Source of the DNA: JADKAV01 sp963704075
GTDB lineage: Bacteria > Actinomycetota > Actinomycetes > S36-B12 > UBA10799
Direction: 5' to 3'
Length of the DNA: 64,000 bases
Assembly: GCA_963704075.1 (NCBI GenBank)
Contig: CAVPGV010000014.1
Location: forward strand, 62,001-126,000
Shown here: positions 8,075 to 16,754 of the stretch, one piece after another
How positions within the stretch are numbered: the first letter of the stretch is position 1
Layout of the letters: each line of letters begins with the position of its first letter
Translations under genes and position numbers: made by a program
The notes under the pieces: model-generated
What the model was told of the DNA's origin: nothing
Databases searched by the model: none
The model's input: only the letters and a program-made list of their open reading frames with translations

Positions 8075-8565
8075 GTGGCCGCCACCTCCAAACACGAACT
8101 CGCTGCACTGTGCGAACGGGAATACCGCAAACTCAGCTAACTGCTGGACCGAATCGATTCGTCGGCGACCCTGATCAAGGATGACGAAAACACCTCGATC
8201 AAAGACGTCGTGGCTCAGCGGGCCCACTGGATCGACCTCTTTCTCGGTTGGTGTCACGAGGGGCTGGCCGGGCAGGGAGTCCATTCTCCGCCACGGGCTG
8301 GAAGTAGAACGACCTGAAGCGGCACAACGCCGATCTTCGCGCGCGCCAGGCAGACCTCCGTTGGGACGACGCCAGGTCACTGCTGGCCGAGCAATACCGG
8401 CGGTTGTCGGGTTTCATCACTGACGCCACCGACGAGCAGTTGTACGGCGCGCCTATGACGGGTGCCAACAACGACTGGCCGGCAGGACGGTGGGCTGGGG
8501 CTGCGGGCCCCAGCCACTTCCGATCATCGGGAAGATACATCCGGGCCAGGCTTCGGGATCGGTGA
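8075..8565 (+). pseudogene. ClbS/DfsB-family four-helix-bundle protein, two nonsense codons and a frameshift
   Basis: GTG 8075, behind GAGGAGG, opens a ClbS/DfsB-like protein of about 162 residues. Recognisable blocks are NTSIKDVV, RAHWIDLFLGW, NDLKRHNADLRARQADL, GANNDWPAGRWAGAAGPSHF and the end YIRARLRDR. TAA at 8138-8140 interrupts the first helix. An indel near 8290 shifts the frame. TAG at 8305-8307 replaces what is normally a Trp codon in WKWND. In the family these proteins bind or hydrolyse small toxins (ClbS protects against colibactin) or have unknown roles. With three lesions it is almost certainly non-functional. Confidence 0.8.
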
Positions 8566-8616
8566 TCGGTCGAAACCCACTGGGTTTGTTCTCGGTGACG
8601 TGGGGTAGTCACCGAC

Positions 8617-8760
8617 ATGGATTTTCTACTGTGGATTATCGCCGTCGTTCTTGTTGTCTCAGGCATCGTGGCGATCGTACGTAGCCAGGTGCTCTGGGGC
8701 GTCGTGCTCATCATCGTGGGTCTGCTGGTGGGGCCCGGTGGTGTGAGCCTGTTGTCATGA
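8617..8760 (+). CDS. GPGG-motif small membrane protein
   Basis: A 47-residue protein that is nearly all membrane helix. Two hydrophobic stretches (residues 2-21 and 26-38) are separated by a short RSQVLWG turn, followed by the signature GPGGVSLLS at the C-terminus. This small family is conserved across actinobacteria with no known function. The ORF ends nine bases before the end of the convergent nucleotidyltransferase gene. Confidence 0.75.
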   Translation: MDFLLWIIAVVLVVSGIVAIVRSQVLWGVVLIIVGLLVGPGGVSLLS

Positions 8761-8768
8761 TGCGCCGG

Positions 8769-9546
8769 CTACAACGGGTCTTCACACCCCGACGTCGGCG
8801 GATCTTGACCGTCTACGACGTGCTGGTGGACGGGGCTGTCCCCGGCGGTAGGGAGTGACTGCCCGAGGAGACGTTCGACCTGCTCACGCATCGCTTCGGC
8901 ACCGGTCTCGGGCAACAGGCGCATGACGGCCCGCGCAGCCTCCGGAGTGTGGTCATAGCCTCCCGCCAGTTCCGACCATTCCAGCGAATTGTTCAGCTCG
9001 GCTCGGCGTGCAGGGTTGTAGGGATCGTCCGATCGCCCGCATGCGAAGCGCATTTGCCAGCGCTTCGCCCTGAACCATCTGCATCGCCGCGAGTCGCTCA
9101 CCACGCAACCACCGATGCAGTCCCACGAACAGGTTCGAAAGGACTTCGTCCACAAGCCATTCCACCGAAGGTGGCGGCACCATCACGGGTGTCAGAAGGC
9201 TCACGTCGAAGCCTGGCCTGGCCCACACCACCCGGCCGGGGGCGAAGGGAATCGCGGGTAACTCCTCAGGCGTGAAGACGGCGAACTCGTGGTAGATCCC
9301 GGCCACGAGAGCCTTGTACCCGTCGCTGGTGTTCCGGTGCAGCCACTCGATCGGGCCGCCCAACCATGAGACGTCATCGAGAAGCCGCTGCTTGTCATCG
9401 GTGATGACGAAGAAGTCGAGATCCGAATGCTCGTCCAAGCGGTGAACATCACGTCCGACAGACCCGAGCGCCAGCAGGGCCAATACGGACGTATCTGCCT
9501 GCAGCCGCAGGGCCATCTCGTCCAGACGTCGCAGCAGTGGGTTCAT
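8769..9546 (-). pseudogene. Nucleotidyltransferase-domain protein, frameshifted
   Basis: The N-terminal ~165 residues start at ATG 9546. They carry the nucleotidyltransferase motif GSVGRDVHRLDEHSDLDFFVI (in two parts: GSVGRD and HSDLDFF), which supplies the Gly-Ser and paired Asp residues for Mg-NTP binding, as in aminoglycoside adenylyltransferases. Near 9030 a one-base change moves the frame, and the sequence continues as DDPYNPARRAELNNSLEWSELAGGYDH to the stop at 8769, giving about 258 residues in all. The start overlaps the stop of the M20 peptidase (ATGA). The acceptor substrate is unknown. The single lesion could be a sequencing error. Confidence 0.65.
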
Positions 9547-10839
9547 GCGTTGCGCAGGAAGCGATCCAACACCCGAACACCGAACTCGAGCGAGGAGACT
9601 GGCACGCGCTCATCAATGCCGTGGAACAACGACGTGAAGTCCAGATCCGCGCGGCAGTTGAAGGGGCGCAAAACCGTAACAGCGGATTCCCAACAGCGAC
9701 AAGGCTTTTGCATCGGTGCCACCGGACAGCGTGTAGGGCACTGGAATCGCCTGTGGATCCTCCGCACACAGTGCCGCAGTCATACCTGCCACGAGGTCCC
9801 CGTCGAAGGTCGTCTGAAGGCTGATGTCCTTCTCCTGGGGTTCGCAGGTGACCCCCGGCTCGAGCAACGCATCGAACTGGGCGAAGAAGTCCTCCTCGAG
9901 CCCGGGAAGGAAACGCGCGTCCACCATGGCCTGGGCCTCCCCCGGGATCACGTTGCTCTTGTACCCCGCAGACAGCATGGTCGGGTTGGCAGTGTGCCGC
10001 ATCGTGGCCCCGATCATCCGGGCCGCCGGACCGAGTTGTTTGATGACGGCCTCCGGATCCGACGGGTCGAACGGAACCCCCGCCGCGTCGCAGGCTGCCT
10101 CCAGGAACTCCTGCACCGGCGGAGTCAACTGAATCGGAAACTGGTGATCCCCGATCCGGCTGATCGTACGGGCGAGCCGGGTCACCGCGTTGTCGTCGTG
10201 GATCAGCGACCCGTGGGCCGCGGTGCCGCTGGCCCGCAGCCGCAGCCACGCCAACCCCTTCTGTGCGGTTTCGATCATGTAGAGCCGCTTGTGATTGGCC
10301 AGTTCCACGGAAAAGCCGCCGACTTCGCCAATGCCTTCGGTCACGCCTTCAAGCAACTCCGGACGATTCTCCACGACCCAGTGCGCGCCGTGCCGGCCTC
10401 CGGCCTCCTCATCGGGCAGGAACAGCAGGACGATGTCACGCCGGGGTTTGATCCCGTGCAACTGCCACTGCTGGACGACCGTGAGGATCATCGCGTCCAT
10501 GTCCTTCATGTCCACGGCCCCTCTGCCCCAGACCATGCCGTCGTGGATCGTGCCCTCGAAAGCGGGCACCGACCAGTCTGCGGCTATCGCGGGGACGACG
10601 TCGAGGTGGGCGTGGATCACCAGACCCGATGCCTGCGGATCCTGACCGGGGATGCGGCAGACCACGGCCTGGCGGGTGGCAGAGGTGGTCTCGAAACGCT
10701 CAGGCTGCAGACCGGCTCCGCGCAGGAAGGCCTCCACGTACTCCGCAGCCGAGGCCTCACCCGGGCCGGTGCCGTCACCGTAGTTCGAGGTGTCCAAGCT
10801 GATCAGCTCGGAGCAGATGGTCGCCACGTCGGAGGTCAT
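9543..10839 (-). pseudogene. M20-family peptidase (ArgE/DapE-like), frameshifted near its 3' end
   Basis: From ATG 10839 the protein carries VIHAHLDVVP, WGRGAVDMKDM, FLPDEEAGG with the acidic base, and HGSLIHDDNAV. This is the M20 di-zinc core of a 430-residue peptidase. At about 9655 the frame changes from GFAPLQLPRG to the correct ADLDFTSLFHGIDERVP, which contains the last metal His, and ends at 9543. The group includes succinyl-diaminopimelate desuccinylase-like and carboxypeptidase-like enzymes. The low-complexity spot CCGCGCGG at the shift makes a base-calling error plausible. It is coupled to the downstream nucleotidyltransferase. Confidence 0.75.
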
Positions 10840-10900
10840 GGATTCACTGTGCCACGGATCGGTCTGGTCGGGGCCTTGGTCAATGCGCCACAGTGGCAGG

Positions 10901-11428
10901 ATGACCGAGCGTTTGTTCGTGGCTCTGTGGCCCCGCCCCGAGGGCGTCGACGCAGTGCGCAGACAACTCGAACCGGTGCAGGAGCGGTACCGGGAGCTGC
11001 GCTGGCAGACCCCCGACCGTTGGCACCTGACCCTGGCTTTTCTCGGATCGCGCAGCCCCGACAAGGAGATCAGACGCCTCCGTCGACTCACCCCTCCGGC
11101 TGTTGGTCCACTGCGTATCTCTGGCAGCGGGCGGTTCGGTCCGGTGCTGTGGCTCGGGATCGAAGCTGGCCCCTGGCTTGCCGAACTGGCTGCCGAGGTA
11201 CGCCGGGTGCATGACGTGGACGAACGACGCTTTCGCGCGCACGTCACGGTCGCGCGGTCCCGCTCGATCCTCGGGCAGCGCCAACTGACCCACGCCGTGG
11301 CGGATCTGGCGAGCGTTCGCTCCCCAGCGTGGACCCCGTCCGAACTGGTGCTGGTCGAGTCGACCATCGGCCCCGCAGCTTCGTACCGATCCGTTTCTGC
11401 TTCTTCGCTGACTGGTGACAGGCCGTGA
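10901..11428 (+). CDS. thpR: RNA 2',3'-cyclic phosphodiesterase (2H family)
   Basis: A 175-residue 2H phosphoesterase. The two catalytic HxT/S motifs are His42-Leu-Thr (WHLTLAFLG) and His114-Val-Thr (RAHVTVAR), spaced as in LigT/ThpR. The family hydrolyses 2',3'-cyclic phosphates on tRNA halves to 2'-phosphates and can ligate in reverse; the in vivo role is uncertain. The ATG at 10901 has GGCAGG just upstream and gives the usual MTERLFVAL-type N-terminus. It is divergent from the M20 gene, with 61 bases between starts. Confidence 0.88.
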   Translation: MTERLFVALWPRPEGVDAVRRQLEPVQERYRELRWQTPDRWHLTLAFLGSRSPDKEIRRLRRLTPPAVGPLRISGSGRFGPVLWLGIEAGPWLAELAAEVRRVHDVDERRFRAHVTVARSRSILGQRQLTHAVADLASVRSPAWTPSELVLVESTIGPAASYRSVSASSLTGDRP

Positions 11429-11458
11429 CGGACGCTTGATACTCTGGAACCCCAACCG

Positions 11459-11544
11459 GTCCGGGTGGCGGAATAGGCAGACGCGCTAGCTTGAGGTGCT
11501 AGTGCCCGTAACAGGGCGTGGGGGTTCAAATCCCCCCTCGGACA
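11459..11544 (+). tRNA. tRNA-Leu (anticodon GAG)
   Basis: An 86-nt class II tRNA: acceptor GTCCGGG/CTCGGAC, anticodon loop CTTGAGG giving GAG, an extended variable arm (TGCCCGTAACAGGGCGT region), a T-loop with GGTTCAAATCC, discriminator A. A degraded integrase gene ends 52 bases downstream, so this tRNA probably served as an attachment site. Confidence 0.95.
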
Positions 11545-11549
11545 CGTTC

Positions 11550-11582
11550 GGCCCTCACGGAATGATCTTCGTGGGGGCCTTT
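11550..11582 (+). terminator. Rho-independent-like terminator after tRNA-Leu
   Basis: A ten-pair stem, GGCCCTCACG with CGTGGGGGCC (one T-G pair), with a ten-base loop followed by TTT. It begins five bases after the tRNA discriminator, where a tRNA terminator is expected. The T-tract is short. Confidence 0.75.
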
Positions 11583-11596
11583 CATCTACCGATCAT

Positions 11597-11940
11597 CTAC
11601 CGCGCCGTACACAGCGGAGTGCCGCCGTCTACCCGCGAGGCGGTGATGAGATTCGGAACCGTTGCTGCTGCCTTGTCGTGCATCACGGGGATGACGTGGC
11701 TCCAGGTCTGCAAGGTGATCGCAACCGTTGCGTGTCCGAGCCGCTCTTGCACGACCTTGGGTGGACACCCGACTGCATAGCGACGGTCGCCCATGTGTGG
11801 CCGTATGTCGTGCAGCCTGATGGTCGGTAGCCCGGGACTCTCCACGGAATACGGCATGCGCACCGCTTCTCCCCCCTCACCACTAAGTTCGCGTTCGTGC
11901 GCCATTGCGTCGAACAACAGCGGATGTGAAACAACACGAT
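11597..11940 (-). pseudogene. Tyrosine-recombinase (integrase) C-terminal remnant
   Basis: Only the catalytic C-terminal end survives. The readable text is LPTIRLHDIR, then in another frame HTWATVAMQSGVHP, then back to KVVQERLGHATVAITLQTWSHVIP and the stop at 11597. These are the RxxH, LGH and final-tyrosine boxes of phage and ICE integrases. Two compensating indels disturb the middle. The catalytic Tyr expected in QTYSH is Trp here (QTWSH), so it cannot perform strand transfer. No N-terminal domain is seen upstream. Its position next to tRNA-Leu, 3' end toward the tRNA, matches pSAM2-like elements. Confidence 0.8.
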
Positions 11941-11984
11941 TGCGGTGCTATGGTGGCGCGAAACCGCAGATCGATCAGGATGTG

Positions 11985-13634
11985 ATGTCGATGAGTGCCG
12001 ACCGGTTGACGGCTAAGGGCCTTCTTGCCACGTTCGCGAATGCCGGGCTGATGCTGGGTTTGCTGGTTGCCGGGGAGGCTGCGACCGCCTCCGCCGTTAC
12101 GCCCGCGGCTTCGGCGAAGAAGGGCGCAGCCAAGGTCTCAGTCACCGGCCAGCGGTTGGGCAAGCGCGCGAAGATCACACTTTCTGCGGTGAAAGGGCCG
12201 GCCAAAGGTACCAAGCGTGTGAAGAAGATCGGGAAACGCGGCAGGATCACTGGGTTGCGACCCGGGACATACAAGGTGATGGCCAAGCCGATCAAGTCCG
12301 CAGGGCGCACCGCAACCGCGACTGTCAAACCTGCCAAGGTGAGGGTGCGGTCAGGGCGAAACGCCAAGGTGAAGGTGCGCTACCGCGTGAGGTCCACCCC
12401 GGCGCCGGCCCCGACACCGACCCCGGTGCCCGCCCCGGTCACCCCGCCCCCGGTCTCGACGACCCCACCACCGCCGCCGGGACCGACGCCCAGCCCGACG
12501 CCCACCACGAATCCAGTTGTCACCACCGCGAGTTTGGCGCTCGGCGCTTTCCACTCGTGCGGTCTCGATGCCGACGGGGCCGCCTGGTGTTGGGGGTACG
12601 ACGACTCCGGACAGCTCGGTGACGGGGTCGGCGCCACCAACCAGTTCGAACCGGTGCAGGTGTCCGGCGGGCGCGCCTACACCACCATCGCTGCAGGGTT
12701 CGCGCACTCGTGCGCTCTTGATACCGACGGGGCCGCCTGGTGTTGGGGGTACGACGACTTCGGGCAACTCGGTGACGGGGCCGGCGCCACGGACAAATTC
12801 GAACCGGTGCAGGTGTCCGGCGGGCGGACCTTCACGTTTCTGACTGCCGGCAGTAACCACACGTGCGCTCTGGATACCAACGGGACAGCCTGGTGCTGGG
12901 GCAGCGATAGCTCCGGGCAACTCGGCGACGGGCCCACTGCCACCAACCGGTTCGAACCGGTGCAGGTGTCCGGCGGGCGCACCTACACAGGTATTTCCGC
13001 CGGCGGCGATGCCGCCAGCAGCCATTACACCTGCGCTGTGGACATCAACGGGACAGCCTGGTGCTGGGGCAACGACAGCTCCGGGCAGCTCGGCGACGGG
13101 GCCGGTGCCACGAACCAATTCGAACCGGTCCAGGTGTCCGGCTCGCACAAATTCGCTACTGTCGCCGCCGGTGGTTCTCACACATGCGCTCTCGACACCA
13201 CGGGCGGGGCCTGGTGCTGGGGCAGCGACTTCAGGGGGCAGCTCGGCGACGGGGGCGGCACCACGAACCAGTTCCAACCGGCGCAGGTGTCCGGATCACG
13301 TACCTACACGACCGTGACAGCGGGCCTGCAGCACACCTGCGCCGTTGATGCCGCTGCCGCTGCCTGGTGCTGGGGCACCGACGGCAACGGGCAGCTCGGC
13401 GACGGGGCCGGCACCACGGACCAGTCCCAACCGGTGCAAGTGTCCGGTGGGCGCAGCTACACGACCGTCGCTGCCGGCCAGGCGCACACGTGCGCTTTGG
13501 ACGCCGCCGCCGCTGCCTGGTGCTGGGGCTTCGATGGTTTCGGGGGGCTCGGTGACGGCCCGGGATTCACCAGTCGGGTGGACCCGATCCGTGTGGCCGG
13601 AAACATCACCTGGAAACAACCCACGCCCCTGTAG
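11985..13634 (+). CDS. Secreted RCC1-repeat seven-blade propeller protein
   Basis: A protein of about 549 residues. The ATG at 11985 follows AGGA; ATG 11991 is an alternative. The N-terminus has a hydrophobic stretch (about residues 12-35) ending in Ala-rich sequence like a signal peptide. Next comes a Lys/Arg-rich region of about 90 residues (AKKGAAKV ... RVRSGRNAKVKV), then a Pro/Thr linker. From about residue 180 seven RCC1-like repeats of about 49 residues follow, each with H(T/S)CALD and AWCWG and the segment GQLGDG. Each blade carries two Cys that could pair, fitting an exported protein. The ligand is unknown. It lies inside an apparent integration scar. Confidence 0.85.
   Translation: MSMSADRLTAKGLLATFANAGLMLGLLVAGEAATASAVTPAASAKKGAAKVSVTGQRLGKRAKITLSAVKGPAKGTKRVKKIGKRGRITGLRPGTYKVMAKPIKSAGRTATATVKPAKVRVRSGRNAKVKVRYRVRSTPAPAPTPTPVPAPVTPPPVSTTPPPPPGPTPSPTPTTNPVVTTASLALGAFHSCGLDADGAAWCWGYDDSGQLGDGVGATNQFEPVQVSGGRAYTTIAAGFAHSCALDTDGAAWCWGYDDFGQLGDGAGATDKFEPVQVSGGRTFTFLTAGSNHTCALDTNGTAWCWGSDSSGQLGDGPTATNRFEPVQVSGGRTYTGISAGGDAASSHYTCAVDINGTAWCWGNDSSGQLGDGAGATNQFEPVQVSGSHKFATVAAGGSHTCALDTTGGAWCWGSDFRGQLGDGGGTTNQFQPAQVSGSRTYTTVTAGLQHTCAVDAAAAAWCWGTDGNGQLGDGAGTTDQSQPVQVSGGRSYTTVAAGQAHTCALDAAAAAWCWGFDGFGGLGDGPGFTSRVDPIRVAGNITWKQPTPL
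12528..13600 (+). repeat. Seven tandem coding repeats (~147 bp) within the RCC1 gene
   Basis: Seven in-frame repeats of about 147-165 bp encode the propeller blades. Blades 2, 3, 6 and 7 are regular. Blade 4 carries an insertion (about six residues, AGGDAASSHYTC). Blade 7 has lost the second Gln (GGLGDG). Near-identical DNA strings such as the one coding EPVQVSGG recur, so recombination between blades is possible. Confidence 0.85.
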
Positions 13635-13659
13635 CCGCGGCGCACCTCGCTGCGGGTTG

Positions 13660-14716
13660 TCGATCCTTGGCCACCCGTCCGCGTCGATGGCGTCATCGGT
13701 CGCATCGCCTGGTTCTTGTGATAGCGAGCCATGACATGCCGTCCCCGTAACCAGATTTCACCTTCGTCGGCGATGCGCACGGCGGTCCCAGGCATGGGCT
13801 GTCCCACGCTGCCGATGCGCGAACGCTCGGCTCGGTTGAACGGCCCGGACGTGGTCGTCTCCCTGAGTCCATAGCCCTCCATGACGGTCGGGCCTATACC
13901 TGCGAAGAAGTGCCGAGACGCTCGCCGAGGCTGGCCCCGCCGGTGATCGCAAAGCACAGGCCGCCCCCCGTCGCCGCGCGGTTCTTGCCGTACACCAAGC
14001 GGACGAAGAGCGCGTGTTCGAGGCGGAGTCGCCAAGGCGGCTTGCCGGTGTGGGTGGCGCGGCCTCGATGGCGACTTTCGCGGCACGTTCGAAGATCCGA
14101 CCCTTGCCCTCGGCATGGCCTTCTGTTGCGTGGCGTTGAAGATCCTCTCGACAATGCGGGGAACGCCGACCAGACAGGTCGGACGCTCCAGTCCAGAGGC
14201 AGCAGCCGGCCGCTTCGCCGGCACGTCGTCGGGCACATCCACGCCCTCGGCCGACACCTGCTCCTGCAGGCCGTCGTCCATCACCCACACCGCCGGGCTG
14301 TTGAGAGTCGCCTCACGCACCCGCTGCGCCATGTCGGTGGAACTCACGATGACGGCCACCGCATGACTGTCCTCGAGGACCCACTCGATCTGCTCGGCCG
14401 ACGACGAGCCAAAGATCGGCACCGCGAAGCATCCGATGGACGACAGTGCGAAGTCGAGCACGGTCCACTCCTAGCGCGTCGGCGTCAAGATGGCGACCGG
14501 GCTGCCGGCCCCGACTCGACGCGCCACTATCCCCTTGGCGACGACGCCGACCTGGTCGTTGAACCGGTTGGCTGCGACGTTCGCCCAGCCGTCGGCGGTT
14601 CGTACCGCGTACAGGGGGCGGGACGGCATGATTTCCGGGTTGCGGGCGGGGAGCCCGCCGAGCGTGTCCGTGATGGGCAGTTCGATCTCCGGCGGGTCCT
14701 CGATCTCGCGAGTCAT
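13660..14716 (-). pseudogene. Long-chain acyl-CoA synthetase (FadD15-like) remnant
   Basis: ATG 14716 opens a family-typical N-terminus. It runs to a TAG at 14471-14473, after which EWTVLDFALSSIG continues in frame. The block with the ATP-binding P-loop (the YTSGTTG region, some 140 residues) is missing: the text jumps from about residue 150 to LVGVPRIVERIFNATQQKA. Several indels follow through the KVAIEA, LGERLG and MEGYGLRETTT segments. It then stops near the adenylate motif GEIWLRGRHVMARY at about 13660, with the last 100 or so residues absent. The loss of the P-loop region and C-terminus proves true decay. The truncated end faces the RCC1 gene. Confidence 0.85.
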
Positions 14717-14826
14717 GGCTGTCCTGTGCACAGTGTGGCCCCGACCCCAGCCGACCCGTGGATCACTCGGACCGGCGGCCATTCCACGCGATCGGGCTCG
14801 GGTGACCCGCTGCCTGGTGCGACCCG

Positions 14827-15870
14827 TCAGGAGCGATTCACCAACCTGTGGACGAAGTCGAGTTTCGCTATCACCGATTCGGTGAGGCGGAAGGGGTAGA
14901 GGTCCTCTTTGCCCATGCTCCGGTTCACGGCGTTGAGCGCGTAGGTCAGAGGCAGCCATGTGGCGATGATTTCCGAGATCCCCACCTCGCCCGACGTCTG
15001 CGAGGCCGGGCGGGCGTGTACGGCCCCGGTGACCTCGGGCGCCGACGTGCTCGGACCCGCGACGACCATTCCCCAGGACGAGGCGGTCTGCAGCGTGTCC
15101 AGGATGTGGAGGTAGTGGGCGAAGGTCTCCGCCCAGTCCTCCCACGGGTGTGCGGTTGCGTAGGCGCTGATGTGAGAGACTTCCCAGCGCAGGGGCGGGC
15201 CGTCGGTGTAGTGCCGCCGCAGGGCGTCGCCATAGTCCGGTCGTTCATCGCCGAACAAGGTCCGGAACCGCTCTATCGCATCACCTACGTGGGTGTCCCC
15301 GGCGCCCGGGCGGCGACCTTCCACGAGCACCTGGAAGTAGTAGTGACCGACTTCGTGGCGCAGGTGGCCGAGCATGGTCCGGTACGGCTCCCCCATCTCC
15401 ACCCGCATCGCTTCACGGTGCGGATCGTCGCCCTCCGCCAGGTCGATGGTGACCACTCCGTCGGCGTGCCCGGTCGTGACGGGGGCGTCGGTGCTGGACA
15501 ACAGGTCGAAGGCCAGCCCGGCTGCATCGTCCAGCTTCGCGATGACCGGCAGCGCAAGGTCCATGAGTTGATACACGAGTCGTCGCTTGGCGGCCTCTGC
15601 CCCGGCGAAGGCCACCATCCCCGACGTGTCGTCCTCGCGGGGGCGAGTACGGGTGAGCCGGCACGAGGGACAGAACCGCTCGCCGTCGGCGATCAACCAG
15701 TTACACCCAATCAAGGCCGCATTGCCGCACAGTTGGTGAGTTTCCGACTGGTCGACAACTACCATCGAGAACTGCTCGGTCGAGAACGCCTGTGGGCTCC
15801 CGCACACCACGCAGACGGAGTTCTCGAACGCGAGCAGGTTCGCACAGTGGCCACACGTGAACGTACGCAT
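14827..15870 (-). CDS. Putative zinc-binding metallopeptidase with N-terminal zinc ribbon
   Basis: A 347-residue protein from ATG 15870. The N-terminus is a double zinc ribbon (CGHC ... CVVCG, and later C ... FCPSC). The middle and C-terminal part is a metallopeptidase domain with the HExxH-type motif HEVGHYYFQ and a downstream acidic EDWAETFAHYLH that probably supplies the third ligand. The family (putative zinc-binding metallopeptidase, Peptidase_Mx type) is widespread in actinobacteria and proteobacteria and uncharacterised. No signal peptide is seen, so it is probably cytoplasmic. Beyond a conserved fold, no substrate can be suggested. Confidence 0.82.
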   Translation of the reverse strand: MRTFTCGHCANLLAFENSVCVVCGSPQAFSTEQFSMVVVDQSETHQLCGNAALIGCNWLIADGERFCPSCRLTRTRPREDDTSGMVAFAGAEAAKRRLVYQLMDLALPVIAKLDDAAGLAFDLLSSTDAPVTTGHADGVVTIDLAEGDDPHREAMRVEMGEPYRTMLGHLRHEVGHYYFQVLVEGRRPGAGDTHVGDAIERFRTLFGDERPDYGDALRRHYTDGPPLRWEVSHISAYATAHPWEDWAETFAHYLHILDTLQTASSWGMVVAGPSTSAPEVTGAVHARPASQTSGEVGISEIIATWLPLTYALNAVNRSMGKEDLYPFRLTESVIAKLDFVHRLVNRS

Positions 15871-15930
15871 GCCGCATGACACCACACGGAGCGGGCCGCG
15901 CCTACGCCGGGACCTGCTGCGGCGTTCTGC

Positions 15931-16641
15931 TCAGCCCTCGAACAATTCCACCGAAACCGCCGCGGGAACTCCGGCCCGCTCCCCCGTCTGCTCGCACATC
16001 GCCCTCACGAACTCCGGATCCGCCATGGGGTGATCCCCGAGTCCTTGAAGATAGGCGGCATGAGCTGCCAGCGACTCGACGGCCACGTCGAGGTAACCCG
16101 ACACCTCGATCGCATGGTTCGCCTCGGGTGAACCCGCTACAAGCGTCCGGGTCACGCGGTGTGGTTCGAGGCCCGCGACCGGGAAGATCCAGCGGTTTCC
16201 GGCGTCGGCGGCGGCATCGAGGGCGGACTCGCCCACTGCCCGGTGGTCGGCGCTGTTCCTGCTGCCCGGGAACCCCCAGTTGTCCCGGTGGTTGAACAAC
16301 AGCAGGGTGTTCGGGCGGTGTCGGCGAATGGCGTGCGCGAGGTCCCGGCGCAGGGACGGACCGTACTCCACCGTTCCATCCGAGTAGTCCAAGAATTCGA
16401 CCTCTTCGACGCCGACGATCGCGGCGCTTGCCCGCTGTTCCTGCTCCCGGACCGGCGCGGCCTCGTCCGGGGCCATGCCGTCGATGCCGGCCTCGCCCTT
16501 CGTCACGAGCAGATAGGTGACCCGGTTCCCCGCCGCGGTCCACTTCGCGACCGCTGCCGCCGCCCCGTACTCCAGATCGTCGGGGTGCGCCACGATCGCC
16601 AGTACGGTGCCAGGTTCTTCGTCCCACAGTTCCAGTGCCAT
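15931..16641 (-). CDS. LmbE/PIG-L family N-acetylglucosaminyl deacetylase-like protein
   Basis: A 236-residue protein beginning at ATG 16641. The Zn-binding AHPDD motif lies near the N-terminus (AIVAHPDDLEYG) and the second His-containing motif is NHRDNWGFPGSRNSADH. The fold covers GlcNAc-PI deacetylase, MshB and mycothiol-S-conjugate amidase. Actinobacteria use such enzymes in mycothiol synthesis and detoxification, but the short length and the EYGAAAAVAKW variant do not point clearly to MshB or Mca. It is an isolated gene, upstream of (on the minus strand) the metallopeptidase. Confidence 0.82.
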   Translation of the reverse strand: MALELWDEEPGTVLAIVAHPDDLEYGAAAAVAKWTAAGNRVTYLLVTKGEAGIDGMAPDEAAPVREQEQRASAAIVGVEEVEFLDYSDGTVEYGPSLRRDLAHAIRRHRPNTLLLFNHRDNWGFPGSRNSADHRAVGESALDAAADAGNRWIFPVAGLEPHRVTRTLVAGSPEANHAIEVSGYLDVAVESLAAHAAYLQGLGDHPMADPEFVRAMCEQTGERAGVPAAVSVELFEG

Positions 16642-16754
16642 GCCGTCGAACCTATGCCCTTGGGGGGACGGACGCACTCCACTACGACCGGTTGCCCGAG
16701 TGCGAAGCCCGCCCGTCCCCCGCGAGCCGCCCGTCGGACGATCAGGACCGGACC

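Noticed and set aside
8490..8520. Terminator hairpin GGCTGGGGC/GCCCCAGCC
   Set aside because: It lies inside the coding text of the ClbS-like gene (AGAAGPSHF region) and has no T-tract.
12528..13600. Non-coding satellite or CRISPR-like repeats
   Set aside because: The 147-bp repeats are in frame and encode RCC1 blades in a single long ORF.
2040..14473. Four in-frame stops (TAG at 2040, TAA at 8138, TAG at 8305, TAG at 14471) as evidence of stop-codon recoding
   Set aside because: Each lies in a gene that also has frameshifts or deletions, two different stop codons are involved, and intact genes show no internal stops. Decay or error explains them.
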